This document shows, in pieces, positions 25,058 through 33,242 of a DNA stretch of 64,000 bases (its first letter is position 1; every line of letters begins with the position of its first letter). The stretch is from an uncultured Oscillospiraceae bacterium (lineage in GTDB: Bacteria > Bacillota > Clostridia > Oscillospirales > Oscillospiraceae), in NCBI GenBank assembly GCA_934561175.1, contig CAKTFW010000001.1:62001-126000 (forward strand). The letters run 5' to 3'. The translations under genes were made by a program, and so were the position numbers. The notes beneath the pieces were generated by a model. That model was given only the letters and a program-made list of their open reading frames with translations. It was not told the DNA's origin and did no database searches.

Positions 25058-26125
25058 TCAGTCGTCCAGGAAGACGACCGGCTTAATCAGATCCTTCGGC
25101 TTATCCTTCATCAGGTAGAAAGCATCTTCGACGCCGCCCAGGCCCTTGAAGGTGTGCGTAATCAGCTTGCTCGGATCAATACGGCCGCTCTCGATAATTG
25201 CCAGCATCCGCTCCATGCGGCGACGGCCACCGGGGCACAGGCCGCCCATAATCTGCTTATGTGCCATGCCGGAGCCCCATGCCAGAACCGGGATCTCCAG
25301 ATTCTCAATGCCGGTAAAGAAATTGATGTTAGAAACCTTACCGCCAGCGCGCACCATCTTGATTGCAGCTTTGAAGGACTCTCCATCACCGCCAGCAATA
25401 ATGACACGATCCACGCCTTTCTTATTGGTCAGAGCCTTCACCTGCTTGGCAATATCACCATCGCGGTAGCTGATGACATCGGTTGCGCCGTATTCCTTTG
25501 CGATCTTGACGCAGTTCGGACGAGTACCGACAACCATCAAGCGGCCGGCGCCGCGCAATGCAGCACCTGCAGTTGCCATCAGGCCAACAGGGCCGATACC
25601 AATAACGCAGACGCTGTCACCGAACTGGATATCTGCCAGCTCAACGCCATGGAAGCCAGTGGTCATCATATCGCAGGCCATAACTGCTTTCTCCAGCGGC
25701 ATGCCTTCCGGCAGCATTGCAGCATTCATGTCAATCTGCGGCACGATGAAGTACTCCGCAAAGCAGCCATCCAGAGAGAAAGCATACTTGAAGGAATCGT
25801 TCGGTGCCTTGGTGTGCTGATGGTAGCTGTCCTCAATACCAGGATAGTGCCAATCCGGTGTAACAGCCGGGACAACGATGCGGTCGCCAACCTTAAAATC
25901 TGTTACTTCGCTGCCGACTTCGACAACCTCTGCCAGTGACTCATGACCCAGAATTCTCTCGTTCAGGAAAGCGGGAGAGCCGATCTCATAAGCATTGTGA
26001 ACATCAGAAGAGCACGGTGCAATTGCCAGCGGGCGCACCAGTGCATCATAGGGGCCGGGCTTCGGGGTCGGCTTTTCAATCCAGCCCACTTCTTTGCCCG
26101 GAATTGTACAACCAAAACCACGCAT
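25058..26125 (-). CDS. Zinc-dependent secondary alcohol dehydrogenase (NADP type)
   Basis: 355 residues, closely resembling the thermoanaerobacter/clostridial isopropanol dehydrogenase family. GFxxxxxxxVGWIEKP start, catalytic zinc ligands in APCSSDVHN (Cys), ILGHES (His) and ACDMMTTG (Asp), Rossmann GIGPVGLM, and VGTRPNC, which fits NADP binding. The end DKPKDLIKPVVFLDD is diagnostic. GGAGGTTACT sets the ATG at 26125. In the abfD operon it could reduce an aldehyde or ketone such as succinate semialdehyde; that is inference. Confidence 0.88.
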   Translation of the reverse strand: MRGFGCTIPGKEVGWIEKPTPKPGPYDALVRPLAIAPCSSDVHNAYEIGSPAFLNERILGHESLAEVVEVGSEVTDFKVGDRIVVPAVTPDWHYPGIEDSYHQHTKAPNDSFKYAFSLDGCFAEYFIVPQIDMNAAMLPEGMPLEKAVMACDMMTTGFHGVELADIQFGDSVCVIGIGPVGLMATAGAALRGAGRLMVVGTRPNCVKIAKEYGATDVISYRDGDIAKQVKALTNKKGVDRVIIAGGDGESFKAAIKMVRAGGKVSNINFFTGIENLEIPVLAWGSGMAHKQIMGGLCPGGRRRMERMLAIIESGRIDPSKLITHTFKGLGGVEDAFYLMKDKPKDLIKPVVFLDD

Positions 26126-26147
26126 GAATAGTAACCTCCTGTTATTT

Positions 26148-26450
26148 TTATGTCTCCGCAAGCTTTTTTGTCAAGCGGGAAACAATCTCATCAATCAACC
26201 GGTCAGGGGTGACCGACCAGCGGTCGACAGTGTCCGGCGTGACAAATACGATTTTTTCCGGTGGAAACGGTGGCACCGACGCACAGCCTGCAGGGCAGGC
26301 GTTGAGTACCAACAAGGCATCGGGTGCCACCGCTTCATTCACTGTTGTATATGTCAGGTCGGGAAGTCTCGTCCGAATCTGCCCAAGTACCTCTTTCATA
26401 TCAAGATACTCATTGCAGTGACCGCAGTACTTAACCGCAACCTCAGTCAC
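26148..26450 (-). CDS. Small cysteine-rich protein of unknown function
   Basis: 100 residues, GTG start behind AAGG, 9 bases after the abfD stop. It has YCGHCNEYLDMKEVL near the N-terminus and NACPAGCAS near residue 52, four to five Cys that could hold a metal or Fe-S cluster, and no membrane segment or signal peptide. The pattern CGHC then CPxGC recalls thioredoxin-like [2Fe-2S] ferredoxins, but spacing is not standard. Its place between abfD and the alcohol dehydrogenase suggests an accessory role such as electron transfer or cluster delivery. I do not recognise a named family. Confidence 0.75.
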   Translation of the reverse strand: MTEVAVKYCGHCNEYLDMKEVLGQIRTRLPDLTYTTVNEAVAPDALLVLNACPAGCASVPPFPPEKIVFVTPDTVDRWSVTPDRLIDEIVSRLTKKLAET

Positions 26451-26459
26451 AGCAGTACC

Positions 26460-27908
26460 TTACTTCGCGGTAGAAACGCCAGCGATCTTCTGTGCAGCCT
26501 TCTTCTTTGCTTCCAGATTGCACAGCTTGGCGTACATAACCTTCTGTGCCTGGGGAGAACCAGCACCATGCATGCTCTCAACCAGTGCAACACCGCCGGT
26601 CATAACCTCAACCAGGCGTGCCATACGGATACGGTCCTCCGTGGAGTAACCCTCGACACCGTGCAGGTACTTCTGAACATACTTGCCAATCTCCGGGCTC
26701 TCCAGATCCTTCTGAGACGGGATGGTAGCCAGCAGGCCGCCGCCAACATCCTGTGCAAGGCGGTCAATCTCATAGATCATGCTGGTGACATTATGCTTAT
26801 CAACATTGGCCAGCAGCGGATCGACGAAGTAGCTGCCGCAGGGCAGCGGCTTGCCCTCTGCAGAGCAGGCGATTGCGCAGCACCACAGGGTCTCGGTCAG
26901 ATGCATCATCTGGTTCAGCTTATCCTTGATGTGGGCAGCCTTGCTGTAACCGCTCATGTCTGCCAGAGTTGCAGCTGCACCGACAACAATATCAGAAACG
27001 CCAGCCTTGCAGCCGCCGTAGTTCTGACGATGGTAGCAAGCAAAACGCTCAACCAGCATACCAGTGAACTGGTACTCGCCGCACATAAAGACATTCTCCC
27101 ACGGCACAAAAACATCATCCAGAATGGTCATGCACTCGCCGCCGACAACGCCGAAGCGGGCATTGCCCTGATCAATCTCGCCCTCGAACTTACGGCCATC
27201 GTTGGTCTGACGGCCAAAGATGTGGAACACGCCCTCTGCGTCAACCGGAATTGCACAGGAAACACAGTAGTTAGCATCGTCCGGGCCGAAAGAGGAAGTC
27301 GGCATAATCAGCATCCAATGAGAGTTGACCATACCGGTCATGTGCATTTTGCAGCCACGGACAACGATACCGTCGTCACGCTTCTCAACGACATGGACAA
27401 ACATATCCGGATCCGGCTGCTGAGACGGCTTCAGGCCACGGTCACCCTTCGGGTCGGTCATTGCGCCGGCGACCATCCAGTCGTTCTCCTGCCACTTCAG
27501 CAGGAAGTTCTTGAAGTTCTCATGGTAATGGGTACCTATTGCCTGATCCAGCTCATAGGTCGTGCTGTAGGTTGCGTTGCAGGCGTCAAAGCCGACACAG
27601 CGCTGATAGCAGGTACCAGTCTTCTGGGAAATCATACGGAGCATCTTAACCTTCTTGATCAGGTCCTCCGTGCTCTGGTGAATGTGCGTAAAGCGGTTAA
27701 TCTTCTTGCCGGTCAGGTGAGACTTCACGGTCATCAGATCTTCGTACTGAGGATCCTCTGCCAGCTCATAGGTCATAGCAGCAGAATTGACATGACCTTT
27801 GATCAGCGGATGATCGATGACAGCTGCGCCCTCAATAAGTTCGCCCTGGACATAGACCTTAATGTTTCTCTCACGCAGACTCTGTCTGTACTCTTCGCCT
27901 GTTTTCAA
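26460..27908 (-). CDS. abfD: 4-Hydroxybutyryl-CoA dehydratase/vinylacetyl-CoA isomerase
   Basis: 482 residues, as in Clostridium aminobutyricum AbfD. The [4Fe-4S] ligands are conserved: C100 and C104 (TCYQRC), H293 and C300 (YHRQNYGGC), matching the known C99, C103, H292 and C299. FAD-binding acyl-CoA dehydrogenase-like fold. It dehydrates 4-hydroxybutyryl-CoA to crotonyl-CoA, feeding butyrate formation. The TTG at 27908 was chosen because GGAGG lies nine bases upstream and gives the family N-terminus. CoA transferase and succinate semialdehyde dehydrogenase genes are not in the window, so a related hydroxyacyl-CoA substrate cannot be excluded. Confidence 0.92.
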   Translation of the reverse strand: MKTGEEYRQSLRERNIKVYVQGELIEGAAVIDHPLIKGHVNSAAMTYELAEDPQYEDLMTVKSHLTGKKINRFTHIHQSTEDLIKKVKMLRMISQKTGTCYQRCVGFDACNATYSTTYELDQAIGTHYHENFKNFLLKWQENDWMVAGAMTDPKGDRGLKPSQQPDPDMFVHVVEKRDDGIVVRGCKMHMTGMVNSHWMLIMPTSSFGPDDANYCVSCAIPVDAEGVFHIFGRQTNDGRKFEGEIDQGNARFGVVGGECMTILDDVFVPWENVFMCGEYQFTGMLVERFACYHRQNYGGCKAGVSDIVVGAAATLADMSGYSKAAHIKDKLNQMMHLTETLWCCAIACSAEGKPLPCGSYFVDPLLANVDKHNVTSMIYEIDRLAQDVGGGLLATIPSQKDLESPEIGKYVQKYLHGVEGYSTEDRIRMARLVEVMTGGVALVESMHGAGSPQAQKVMYAKLCNLEAKKKAAQKIAGVSTAK

Positions 27909-27952
27909 ATTGAAGCACCTCCAATAAATATGTATCGCGCAGTTGTGGGCAT
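27905..27952 (-). CDS. Upstream leader ORF overlapping abfD
   Basis: A 15-codon frame, MPTTARYIFIGGASI, with a strong GGGAGG site six bases before its ATG. Its TGA overlaps the TTG of abfD, and its own codons contain the abfD ribosome site. Translation of this peptide should strongly affect abfD initiation (coupling or re-initiation at a rare start). Not long enough to prove by homology. Confidence 0.5.
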   Translation of the reverse strand: MPTTARYIFIGGASI

Positions 27953-27985
27953 ATTCCTCCCTTACGCGAAATACACTATGTAGCA

Positions 27986-28014
27986 ATTATAGAAGAGCTT
28001 TTCAACGAAATCAA
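27986..28014 (-). promoter_or_regulatory. Promoter of the abfD operon
   Basis: TTGATT and a perfect TATAAT with 17-base spacing on the minus strand, 34 bases before the leader ORF. Confidence 0.7.
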
Positions 28015-28171
28015 TCGACTTTTTATACCAATTTTAGTGCTGAGTTACAGTATTTTTATATAACTGGTACCAAGGTACACCCTCAAGCCGTCTTCTCCGG
28101 CGATTGTGAATTTCCAACAGCAGGGCACTTTGGAATCCATAAAACAAATGACATAGGATGGTGCACATACA

Positions 28172-29125
28172 ATGGAACTTTTCAGTGCTTCCCTGCTTTT
28201 TCTGATCGGTCTTGTCCTAATTGTCAAAGGCGGTGACATTTTTGTAGACGCCGCTGCCTGGATGGCCAGAGCATCCGGCATTCCGCAATTTGTCATTGGC
28301 GCCACCATTGTCTCCCTTGCAACCACTATGCCGGAAGTCATCGTCTCCGCATTGGCAGCTGTAGATGGCAGCACCGATATGGCCATTGGTAACGCCGTCG
28401 GCTCCGTCAGTGCAAATATCGGTCTGATTCTCGCAATTACGCTGATTTTCATGCCAAGCGCCATTTTACGGCGACAGTTCGCGGCAAAGGGGCTTTTGAT
28501 GATTTTCAGCTGTCTGGCGCTGCTCTTTTTCTGCCGCAATCAGGCGCTATCCACACCGGAAGCGCTTGGAATGTTTCTGCTGTTTTCCAGCTTTCTTGCA
28601 GAAAATTTAATTGCGGCCCGCTCCATGAGTACCAATGCCGCACCCACACCGCGTCTTCGGATCCGCCGCCGGGAGCTGATTCGTAATCTGGCGTTTTTTT
28701 TCGTCGGCGCAGCCTCCCTTGTGATCGGTTCGCATCTGCTCGTCACAAACGGGGAGATTCTAGCCGCCGCGCTCGGCGTACCAACCCGCATCATTGCGAT
28801 CACTCTGGTCGCCATCGGCACCTCCCTGCCGGAATTTGTAACCGCAATCACAGCGCTTGTCAAACGGGAAAGTTCCATGTCTGTTGGCAATATTCTCGGT
28901 GCAAATATCATCGATCTAACCATGATTCTTCCCCTGTGCACCCTGCTCTCCGGCGGAAGTCTCCCTGTCTCCACGCCAAATCTCACCGTGGATATGCCAC
29001 TCACTTTAGCGCTTACTTGCCTGGCTGTACTGCCTACACTGGCACTGCGCCGCTTCACCCGTTGGCAGGGTGTACTGTTGCTCATATTCTATCTGAGCTA
29101 TCTGATCGTCTCCATCTCCGCATAG
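28172..29125 (+). CDS. Calcium/sodium antiporter (CaCA family, YrbG-like)
   Basis: 317 residues, about ten membrane helices. The two alpha repeats are visible as GATIVSLATTMPEVIVS and LVAIGTSLPEFVTAI, each followed by a GNxxG segment (AIGNAVGSV and SVGNILGAN), the ion-binding core of Na+/Ca2+ exchangers. It probably expels Ca2+. A single gene ending in TAG just before a terminator. Confidence 0.9.
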   Translation: MELFSASLLFLIGLVLIVKGGDIFVDAAAWMARASGIPQFVIGATIVSLATTMPEVIVSALAAVDGSTDMAIGNAVGSVSANIGLILAITLIFMPSAILRRQFAAKGLLMIFSCLALLFFCRNQALSTPEALGMFLLFSSFLAENLIAARSMSTNAAPTPRLRIRRRELIRNLAFFFVGAASLVIGSHLLVTNGEILAAALGVPTRIIAITLVAIGTSLPEFVTAITALVKRESSMSVGNILGANIIDLTMILPLCTLLSGGSLPVSTPNLTVDMPLTLALTCLAVLPTLALRRFTRWQGVLLLIFYLSYLIVSISA

Positions 29126-29166
29126 AAAATGGCTGTGCTGCAAATACTGCAGCACAGCCATTTTAT
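29126..29166. terminator. Bidirectional terminator
   Basis: 16-bp stem of AAAATGGCTGTGCTGCA and its complement, with T-rich flanks, between the convergent antiporter and thpR genes. Confidence 0.85.
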
Positions 29167-29690
29167 TTATTGTGTATTGTCAAAGCCTGCTGCGCCAACT
29201 CCGTATAAATAAGACGGCCGGCGTACCGCTGGGACTGCATCAGACTGATTTTTGTCACCATCATTTTCTGTTTGCCGCAAGCTGCTGCAACCGCTGCAGG
29301 GCAAAATTTTTCCATCTGGTGGAAACGGCGGCAAATCGTCAGATGCGGCCGAAATTTTCGGTCTTCCAGCACAAATCCGGCTTCCGTCAGCCGCTGTGAT
29401 ACCTGATTCTGCAGCGCCAGTAACTCCGGCGTTTGCTCGGCACCCATCCAGATCAAGTCCCGAATAGTTTCAACCTTCTCCAGTGTCAACGGCAGCTGCG
29501 CCGCATGAACCGCATGAATTGCCCGGACAGCGCCGCGCAGGTTTGATGTTTCCCCAAGAAATGCCAGTGTCAAATGCAGATTTTCCCGCAGCGTAAAATT
29601 GCCGTCTCCTTGTCTGCGCAGTACATCTTCCGCATTCATCAAGCCGTCCCGAATCGAATCAGGAAGCAAAATTGCCACAAAAAGCCGCAT
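29163..29690 (-). CDS. thpR: RNA 2',3'-cyclic phosphodiesterase
   Basis: 175 residues of the 2H phosphoesterase (LigT) superfamily. The two HxTx motifs are HLTLAF (near residue 40) and HLTICR (near residue 117). Such enzymes open 2',3'-cyclic phosphate ends of RNA. The ATG at 29690 has GGAGGTG upstream, but this ribosome site is buried in a 17-bp palindrome (29699-29735). Confidence 0.86.
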   Translation of the reverse strand: MRLFVAILLPDSIRDGLMNAEDVLRRQGDGNFTLRENLHLTLAFLGETSNLRGAVRAIHAVHAAQLPLTLEKVETIRDLIWMGAEQTPELLALQNQVSQRLTEAGFVLEDRKFRPHLTICRRFHQMEKFCPAAVAAACGKQKMMVTKISLMQSQRYAGRLIYTELAQQALTIHNK

Positions 29691-29698
29691 AAACAGCA

Positions 29699-29735
29699 CC
29701 TCCGGGCTTCATGGTAAAACCATAAAGCCCGGAAG
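29699..29735 (-). promoter_or_regulatory. 17-bp palindrome covering the thpR ribosome site and a possible promoter
   Basis: Arms 29699-29715 and 29719-29735 pair along 17 bases with only G-U exceptions and a three-base loop. It contains the thpR Shine-Dalgarno sequence. A possible promoter (TTGACT, 17 bases, TACCAT, plus-strand 29711-29739) lies across the same bases, so the element could be an operator or an RNA hairpin. Confidence 0.5.
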
Positions 29736-29744
29736 TCAATGGTG

Positions 29745-29773
29745 TTGACGGCAGACAAAAAATACAGTAAACT
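29745..29773 (+). promoter_or_regulatory. Probable promoter of the hotdog pair
   Basis: TTGACG and TAAACT with 17-base spacing, about 54 bases before the first thioesterase gene. Confidence 0.5.
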
Positions 29774-29826
29774 TGTTATATTCTGTGTTCTTACGAAAGG
29801 AACCATTCTGAAAGGACGACACACAA

Positions 29827-30303
29827 ATGACAAGCGAATTCCTGCGGCAGCGCTGGAGCCCCGCGCCGGATACCATGGAAGCGGAAATCCGCCGCTCCCT
29901 TTCCGGTATCTGCAAATACGACTGCTTTGACCATGCCTTGCAGCCGGAATTTCACAGCTGCGATTATGCAAAAAAATCTGTCACAATCCGGTACCACATT
30001 TTTCCCTGGATGCGCAATGTATTGGGGATTCCGCACGGCGGCATTTACGCCGCCATGTGTGATGACTCCATGGGAATCAATGCAAGCTACTGGGCAGGGA
30101 CGCCGAACACTCCAACTATTTCCATGCAGCAGAACTTCCTGCACGCCGCTGACGAAGGTGATACGCTTCTGTTCCAATCCGTTGCCGATTCAGTCGGCCG
30201 CAGTCTGATTCATGTCTCTGTCCAGTGCTGGGCAGAGAAGGATCCGAGCCGGATTCTGATGACTGCCACCGGCGTCTACTATAATCCCGGCACCAAGCAA
30301 TGA
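29827..30303 (+). CDS. PaaI-like hotdog thioesterase
   Basis: 158 residues. A hotdog domain with the HGG signature (IPHGGIYAAMCDDSMG) and a C-terminal ATGVYYNP strand, as in PaaI/YigI-type acyl-CoA thioesterases. A paralogue follows 17 bases later. It probably hydrolyses a short or aromatic acyl-CoA; the substrate is unknown. Start supported by AAGGACGAC. Confidence 0.78.
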   Translation: MTSEFLRQRWSPAPDTMEAEIRRSLSGICKYDCFDHALQPEFHSCDYAKKSVTIRYHIFPWMRNVLGIPHGGIYAAMCDDSMGINASYWAGTPNTPTISMQQNFLHAADEGDTLLFQSVADSVGRSLIHVSVQCWAEKDPSRILMTATGVYYNPGTKQ

Positions 30304-30319
30304 TGAGAGGTATCTGACT

Positions 30320-30778
30320 ATGTCGTATTCTTTCCCCGATCGCAGCACATTTGAAGAAAAATTGAATGCAAAGCTGCTTGCGCTCAAAGCGCCCGGCAGT
30401 TTTGATTCCTACATGGATCCGGAGCTGGCCGCATATGACTACGATGAAAAATCGCTGACGCTCCGCTTCCATGTCAAGCCCTGGATGCTCAATGTGGACG
30501 GAATTCTGCACGGTGGTCTGTACGCCTGCATGGCAGATTGCGTCATGGGCAGCATCTCCTGTTTTTACACCGGCACCAGCATTACACCTTCGGTTTCCCT
30601 GCACATCAATTTCATCCGCCCGGCAAAGGCCGGCGATGTACTCTATTTTCGTGGTCAGGTGCGCTCCATTGGCCGCACAATGGTACACGCAACCATGACC
30701 GCTTGGCGGGAAGATGTACCGGATAAAGAGCTGCTAACCGGAACCGGCGTCTTTTTCAATCCGGCTTCGCGGGCGTAA
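30320..30778 (+). CDS. PaaI-like hotdog thioesterase, tandem paralogue
   Basis: 152 residues, same domain layout as the preceding gene (LHGGLYACMADCVMG and TGTGVFFNP), diverged through most of its length. The tandem arrangement suggests old duplication; the products could form hetero-oligomers, since hotdog proteins act as dimers or tetramers. Its last 23 bases overlap the convergent SSB-like gene. Confidence 0.78.
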   Translation: MSYSFPDRSTFEEKLNAKLLALKAPGSFDSYMDPELAAYDYDEKSLTLRFHVKPWMLNVDGILHGGLYACMADCVMGSISCFYTGTSITPSVSLHINFIRPAKAGDVLYFRGQVRSIGRTMVHATMTAWREDVPDKELLTGTGVFFNPASRA

Positions 30779-31373
30779 GCACCTCGGCAGAAATCGCAGA
30801 CACCTCAAACGCAGTCCGCTTTTCGCTGCCGTTTTCCAGCATCTTCACATATTCCCGGCTCTGCAGCCGCCCCAGCACAGACAGGTGCGTCCCCACCGGC
30901 AGAGAGGCCGCAATTCTGGCCGTTCTGCCCCAGAGAATACAGGGCAGATAATCTGCCCTGCGATATTGCCGGTTCACCGCCAGCATCACATCGCAGATCT
31001 CCCGTCCCAGCGGTGTACGGCGATAAACCGGTTCTTTGCAGATTGCTCCTTCCAGCTCCACCCGGTTGTCCGGCTCGCCGCTGCAGCTCTGCACACGCTC
31101 TGCAAATACGGAAATCACTAACCGCCGTCCCGTACCCTGCCGGTTATTGAAAGAGCGTAGCTGTCCACTCACCTGAATCATCTCTCCGCCGGACAAATCC
31201 AGTTGCTCCAGCACATCTTCCGGTACGATCACCTGGAGCAAATCCGTTGCACCGGACAGCCGCTCCACAGACAGCCGGAACTCGTAAAATCTTCTTCCAT
31301 GATTCTCGTGCGAAAACTGCGGTAAGCTTTCCAGCGTTCCTCGCAGTGTGATTCTGTTGGCTGTGTATTCCAA
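30756..31373 (-). CDS. SSB-like protein with two OB domains
   Basis: About 205 residues. Two OB-fold stretches are visible: about residues 1-95 (NRITLRGTLESLPQF, FYEFRLSVERLSG) and 105-200 (NRVELEGAICKEPVYR, ICDVMLAVNR, LPCILWGRTA), like single-stranded-DNA-binding proteins but doubled, and without the acidic tail of SSB. It may bind ssDNA or RNA in repair or replication restart. The TTG at 31373 was preferred for its GAGGTG site; a GTG three codons earlier is possible. Confidence 0.72.
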   Translation of the reverse strand: MEYTANRITLRGTLESLPQFSHENHGRRFYEFRLSVERLSGATDLLQVIVPEDVLEQLDLSGGEMIQVSGQLRSFNNRQGTGRRLVISVFAERVQSCSGEPDNRVELEGAICKEPVYRRTPLGREICDVMLAVNRQYRRADYLPCILWGRTARIAASLPVGTHLSVLGRLQSREYVKMLENGSEKRTAFEVSAISAEVLTPAKPD

Positions 31374-31448
31374 ATTCTCCACCTCATTCTTGAACGGCTT
31401 TCCGTTCCTTCTGGCAGAGTATATTCGCCGCTTCCAGCGGCTATGACG

Positions 31449-31485
31449 AAGAAAACCCGCGCAGACAAGCTGCGCGGGTTTTCCG
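31449..31485 (-). terminator. Terminator of the aromatic amino acid operon
   Basis: 14-bp stem, 31451-31464 with 31470-31483, followed by TTTTCTTC on the minus strand, just after aroE. Confidence 0.85.
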
Positions 31486-31502
31486 TATTTCTCAGCCGGT
31501 AT

Positions 31503-32333
31503 TTACCGATTTTTCACAGTTTCATACAGGAGCCGGCCCATTGCTGTGTCGTCAATCGGTTCTCCAACAAAAAACTGCAGTGCATAAATCGCCTGATAAA
31601 TCAGCATACCCAAGCCATTCACCGCGTGCATTCTCCGTTCCCGTGCCAATGACATCAGCGGCGTAATCTCCGGTACATAGAGGATATCGAACACTGCGCA
31701 ATCGGAATGCAGCGGGGCAAGCAGATCTTTCTCCCAAACCGCGCTGATTGGCAGCGTATTGATCAGCAAGTCCGTATCACCGGGCAGCGGTTCTGTTGCA
31801 GGGATCGCCCGCATTTTCCCCGGTGCATCGCTGCAAAGCAGCTGCGCCCGCTCCAGCGAACGGTTGCGGATGGTCACGCTTGCCGCGCCATCATCAATCG
31901 CCTGCCGGACAATTGCGCTTGCCGCACCTCCGGCCCCCAACACTGTCACATGCGCACCGGAAAAGCCGCATTCTGCATCTTGCAGACTGCGCGCAAATCC
32001 GATTCCATCCGTATTGTGACCGATTAACCGATCGCCGTCCCGCCGAACTGTATTCACCGCCCCATTGCGTTTTGCCGCAGGTGTCAAGACATCGAGCAGC
32101 GGAATCAGATCCAGCTTGTGCGGCATAGTGGCGTTGAACCCGGCAATTCCCATTGTCTTTACCGCTGCAAGCCACTGCGGCAATCCCCCCGGCGCAACAG
32201 GGCAAGCCAGATATAAATAGTTCAGCCCCAGTTTACGCAGCATGGTATTCTGCAGCAGTGGCGAAAGGCTATGCCCAATCGGATCACCAATCACAGCAAG
32301 CAGCTTTGTGTCGTTCTGATATTCAATCTGCAT
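31503..32333 (-). CDS. aroE: Shikimate dehydrogenase
   Basis: 276 residues. GDPIGHSLSPLLQN at the N-terminus binds shikimate, NATMPHK has the catalytic Lys and NTDGIGF the catalytic Asp; the cofactor loop is GAGGAASA with NRSLERAQ, favouring NADP. It reduces 3-dehydroshikimate. The ATG at 32333 overlaps the aroQ end by 11 bases. Last gene of the operon. Confidence 0.93.
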   Translation of the reverse strand: MQIEYQNDTKLLAVIGDPIGHSLSPLLQNTMLRKLGLNYLYLACPVAPGGLPQWLAAVKTMGIAGFNATMPHKLDLIPLLDVLTPAAKRNGAVNTVRRDGDRLIGHNTDGIGFARSLQDAECGFSGAHVTVLGAGGAASAIVRQAIDDGAASVTIRNRSLERAQLLCSDAPGKMRAIPATEPLPGDTDLLINTLPISAVWEKDLLAPLHSDCAVFDILYVPEITPLMSLARERRMHAVNGLGMLIYQAIYALQFFVGEPIDDTAMGRLLYETVKNR

Positions 32334-32754
32334 GATCTGTAAAATACCGCATCGCAGCCAGATAGCCGTACAGTCCCAGTCCGCAAATCTGGCAGTTACA
32401 GCCGGCCGCCGTAACCGACGTATGGCGGAATTCCTCCCGGTTGTGGAGATTGGACATATGGACCTCCACGGCCGGGACATCCACCGCTTTGAGTGCATCC
32501 AAAATCGCATAGCTGTAGTGTGTATAAGCACCTGGATTCATCACAATCGCATCATATTTTCCCACTGCGTCATGAATCGTATCAATAATGGCGCCCTCAT
32601 GATTGGATTGAAAGCACACAGCCGTGCTGTTAAGCCGAGCCGCTTCCTGCTGAATCATCTCACACAGGCTTTCATATCCGGTCTTTCCATAGATCCCCGG
32701 CTCGCGGCTCCCCAGCAGATTCAGGTTCGGTCCATTGATAATCAAAAATTTCAT
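32323..32754 (-). CDS. aroQ: 3-Dehydroquinate dehydratase, type II
   Basis: 143 residues, type II (dodecameric) form. IINGPNLNLLGSREP start, FQSNHEGAIID, NPGAYTHYSYAILDAL and VEVHMSNLHNREEFRHTSV carry the active-site Asn, Glu, His and Arg. It dehydrates 3-dehydroquinate. The ATG overlaps the aroK stop by four bases. Confidence 0.94.
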   Translation of the reverse strand: MKFLIINGPNLNLLGSREPGIYGKTGYESLCEMIQQEAARLNSTAVCFQSNHEGAIIDTIHDAVGKYDAIVMNPGAYTHYSYAILDALKAVDVPAVEVHMSNLHNREEFRHTSVTAAGCNCQICGLGLYGYLAAMRYFTDHAD

Positions 32755-33242
32755 GCCAACGCCTCCAAAATTTTTCCGACAGTCGCCGCCGGAGAAGAAA
32801 AGTCCGTGACAACAACATCCGCCCAGCGCCGGTAAATCGGCTCACGCGCGGCAAACCGCGCCAGGAATGCTGCTCTGCCGTCCTGTCCCAACGGTCTGCC
32901 TTCCATGGGTACGGAATCATAGGTTTCGCCTGGGTCCCGGCAGAGAAATACCACGATTCCCGTCTTTGCCAACAGCTGGATCGTCGGTTCCCGCGTCGGC
33001 AGGCCGCCGCCGCAGGCTATGATCAATCCCTCCCGCTGCGCCAGTTCTCCTGCTAGCCGGTGCTCCAATTCCCGGAAATAGTCCTCGCCGTCTACCGCAA
33101 AGATCTCCGAAATCTCACGGCCTTCCCGCTGTACAATCACTGCATCCATGTCCACCAGCTCACGCGTCAGTTTCTCAGCAAGCAGCTTTCCAATCGTCGT
33201 CTTTCCCGCACCCATCATGCCAATTAAAACAATATTCTTCAT
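32751..33242 (-). CDS. aroK: Shikimate kinase (canonical)
   Basis: 163 residues. GMMGAGKTT (Walker A), VDMDAVI (Asp), DYFRELE (the shikimate Arg), CGGGLP, EGRPL lid and REPIYR are all present, unlike the paralogue at 16364. It phosphorylates shikimate at the 3-hydroxyl. ATGA overlaps on both sides show strict translational coupling. Confidence 0.93.
   Translation of the reverse strand: MKNIVLIGMMGAGKTTIGKLLAEKLTRELVDMDAVIVQREGREISEIFAVDGEDYFRELEHRLAGELAQREGLIIACGGGLPTREPTIQLLAKTGIVVFLCRDPGETYDSVPMEGRPLGQDGRAAFLARFAAREPIYRRWADVVVTDFSSPAATVGKILEALA

Noticed and set aside
26094..27983. 629-codon plus-strand ORF opposite abfD
   Set aside because: Shadow of the abfD and small Cys-protein genes; abfD has complete family motifs.
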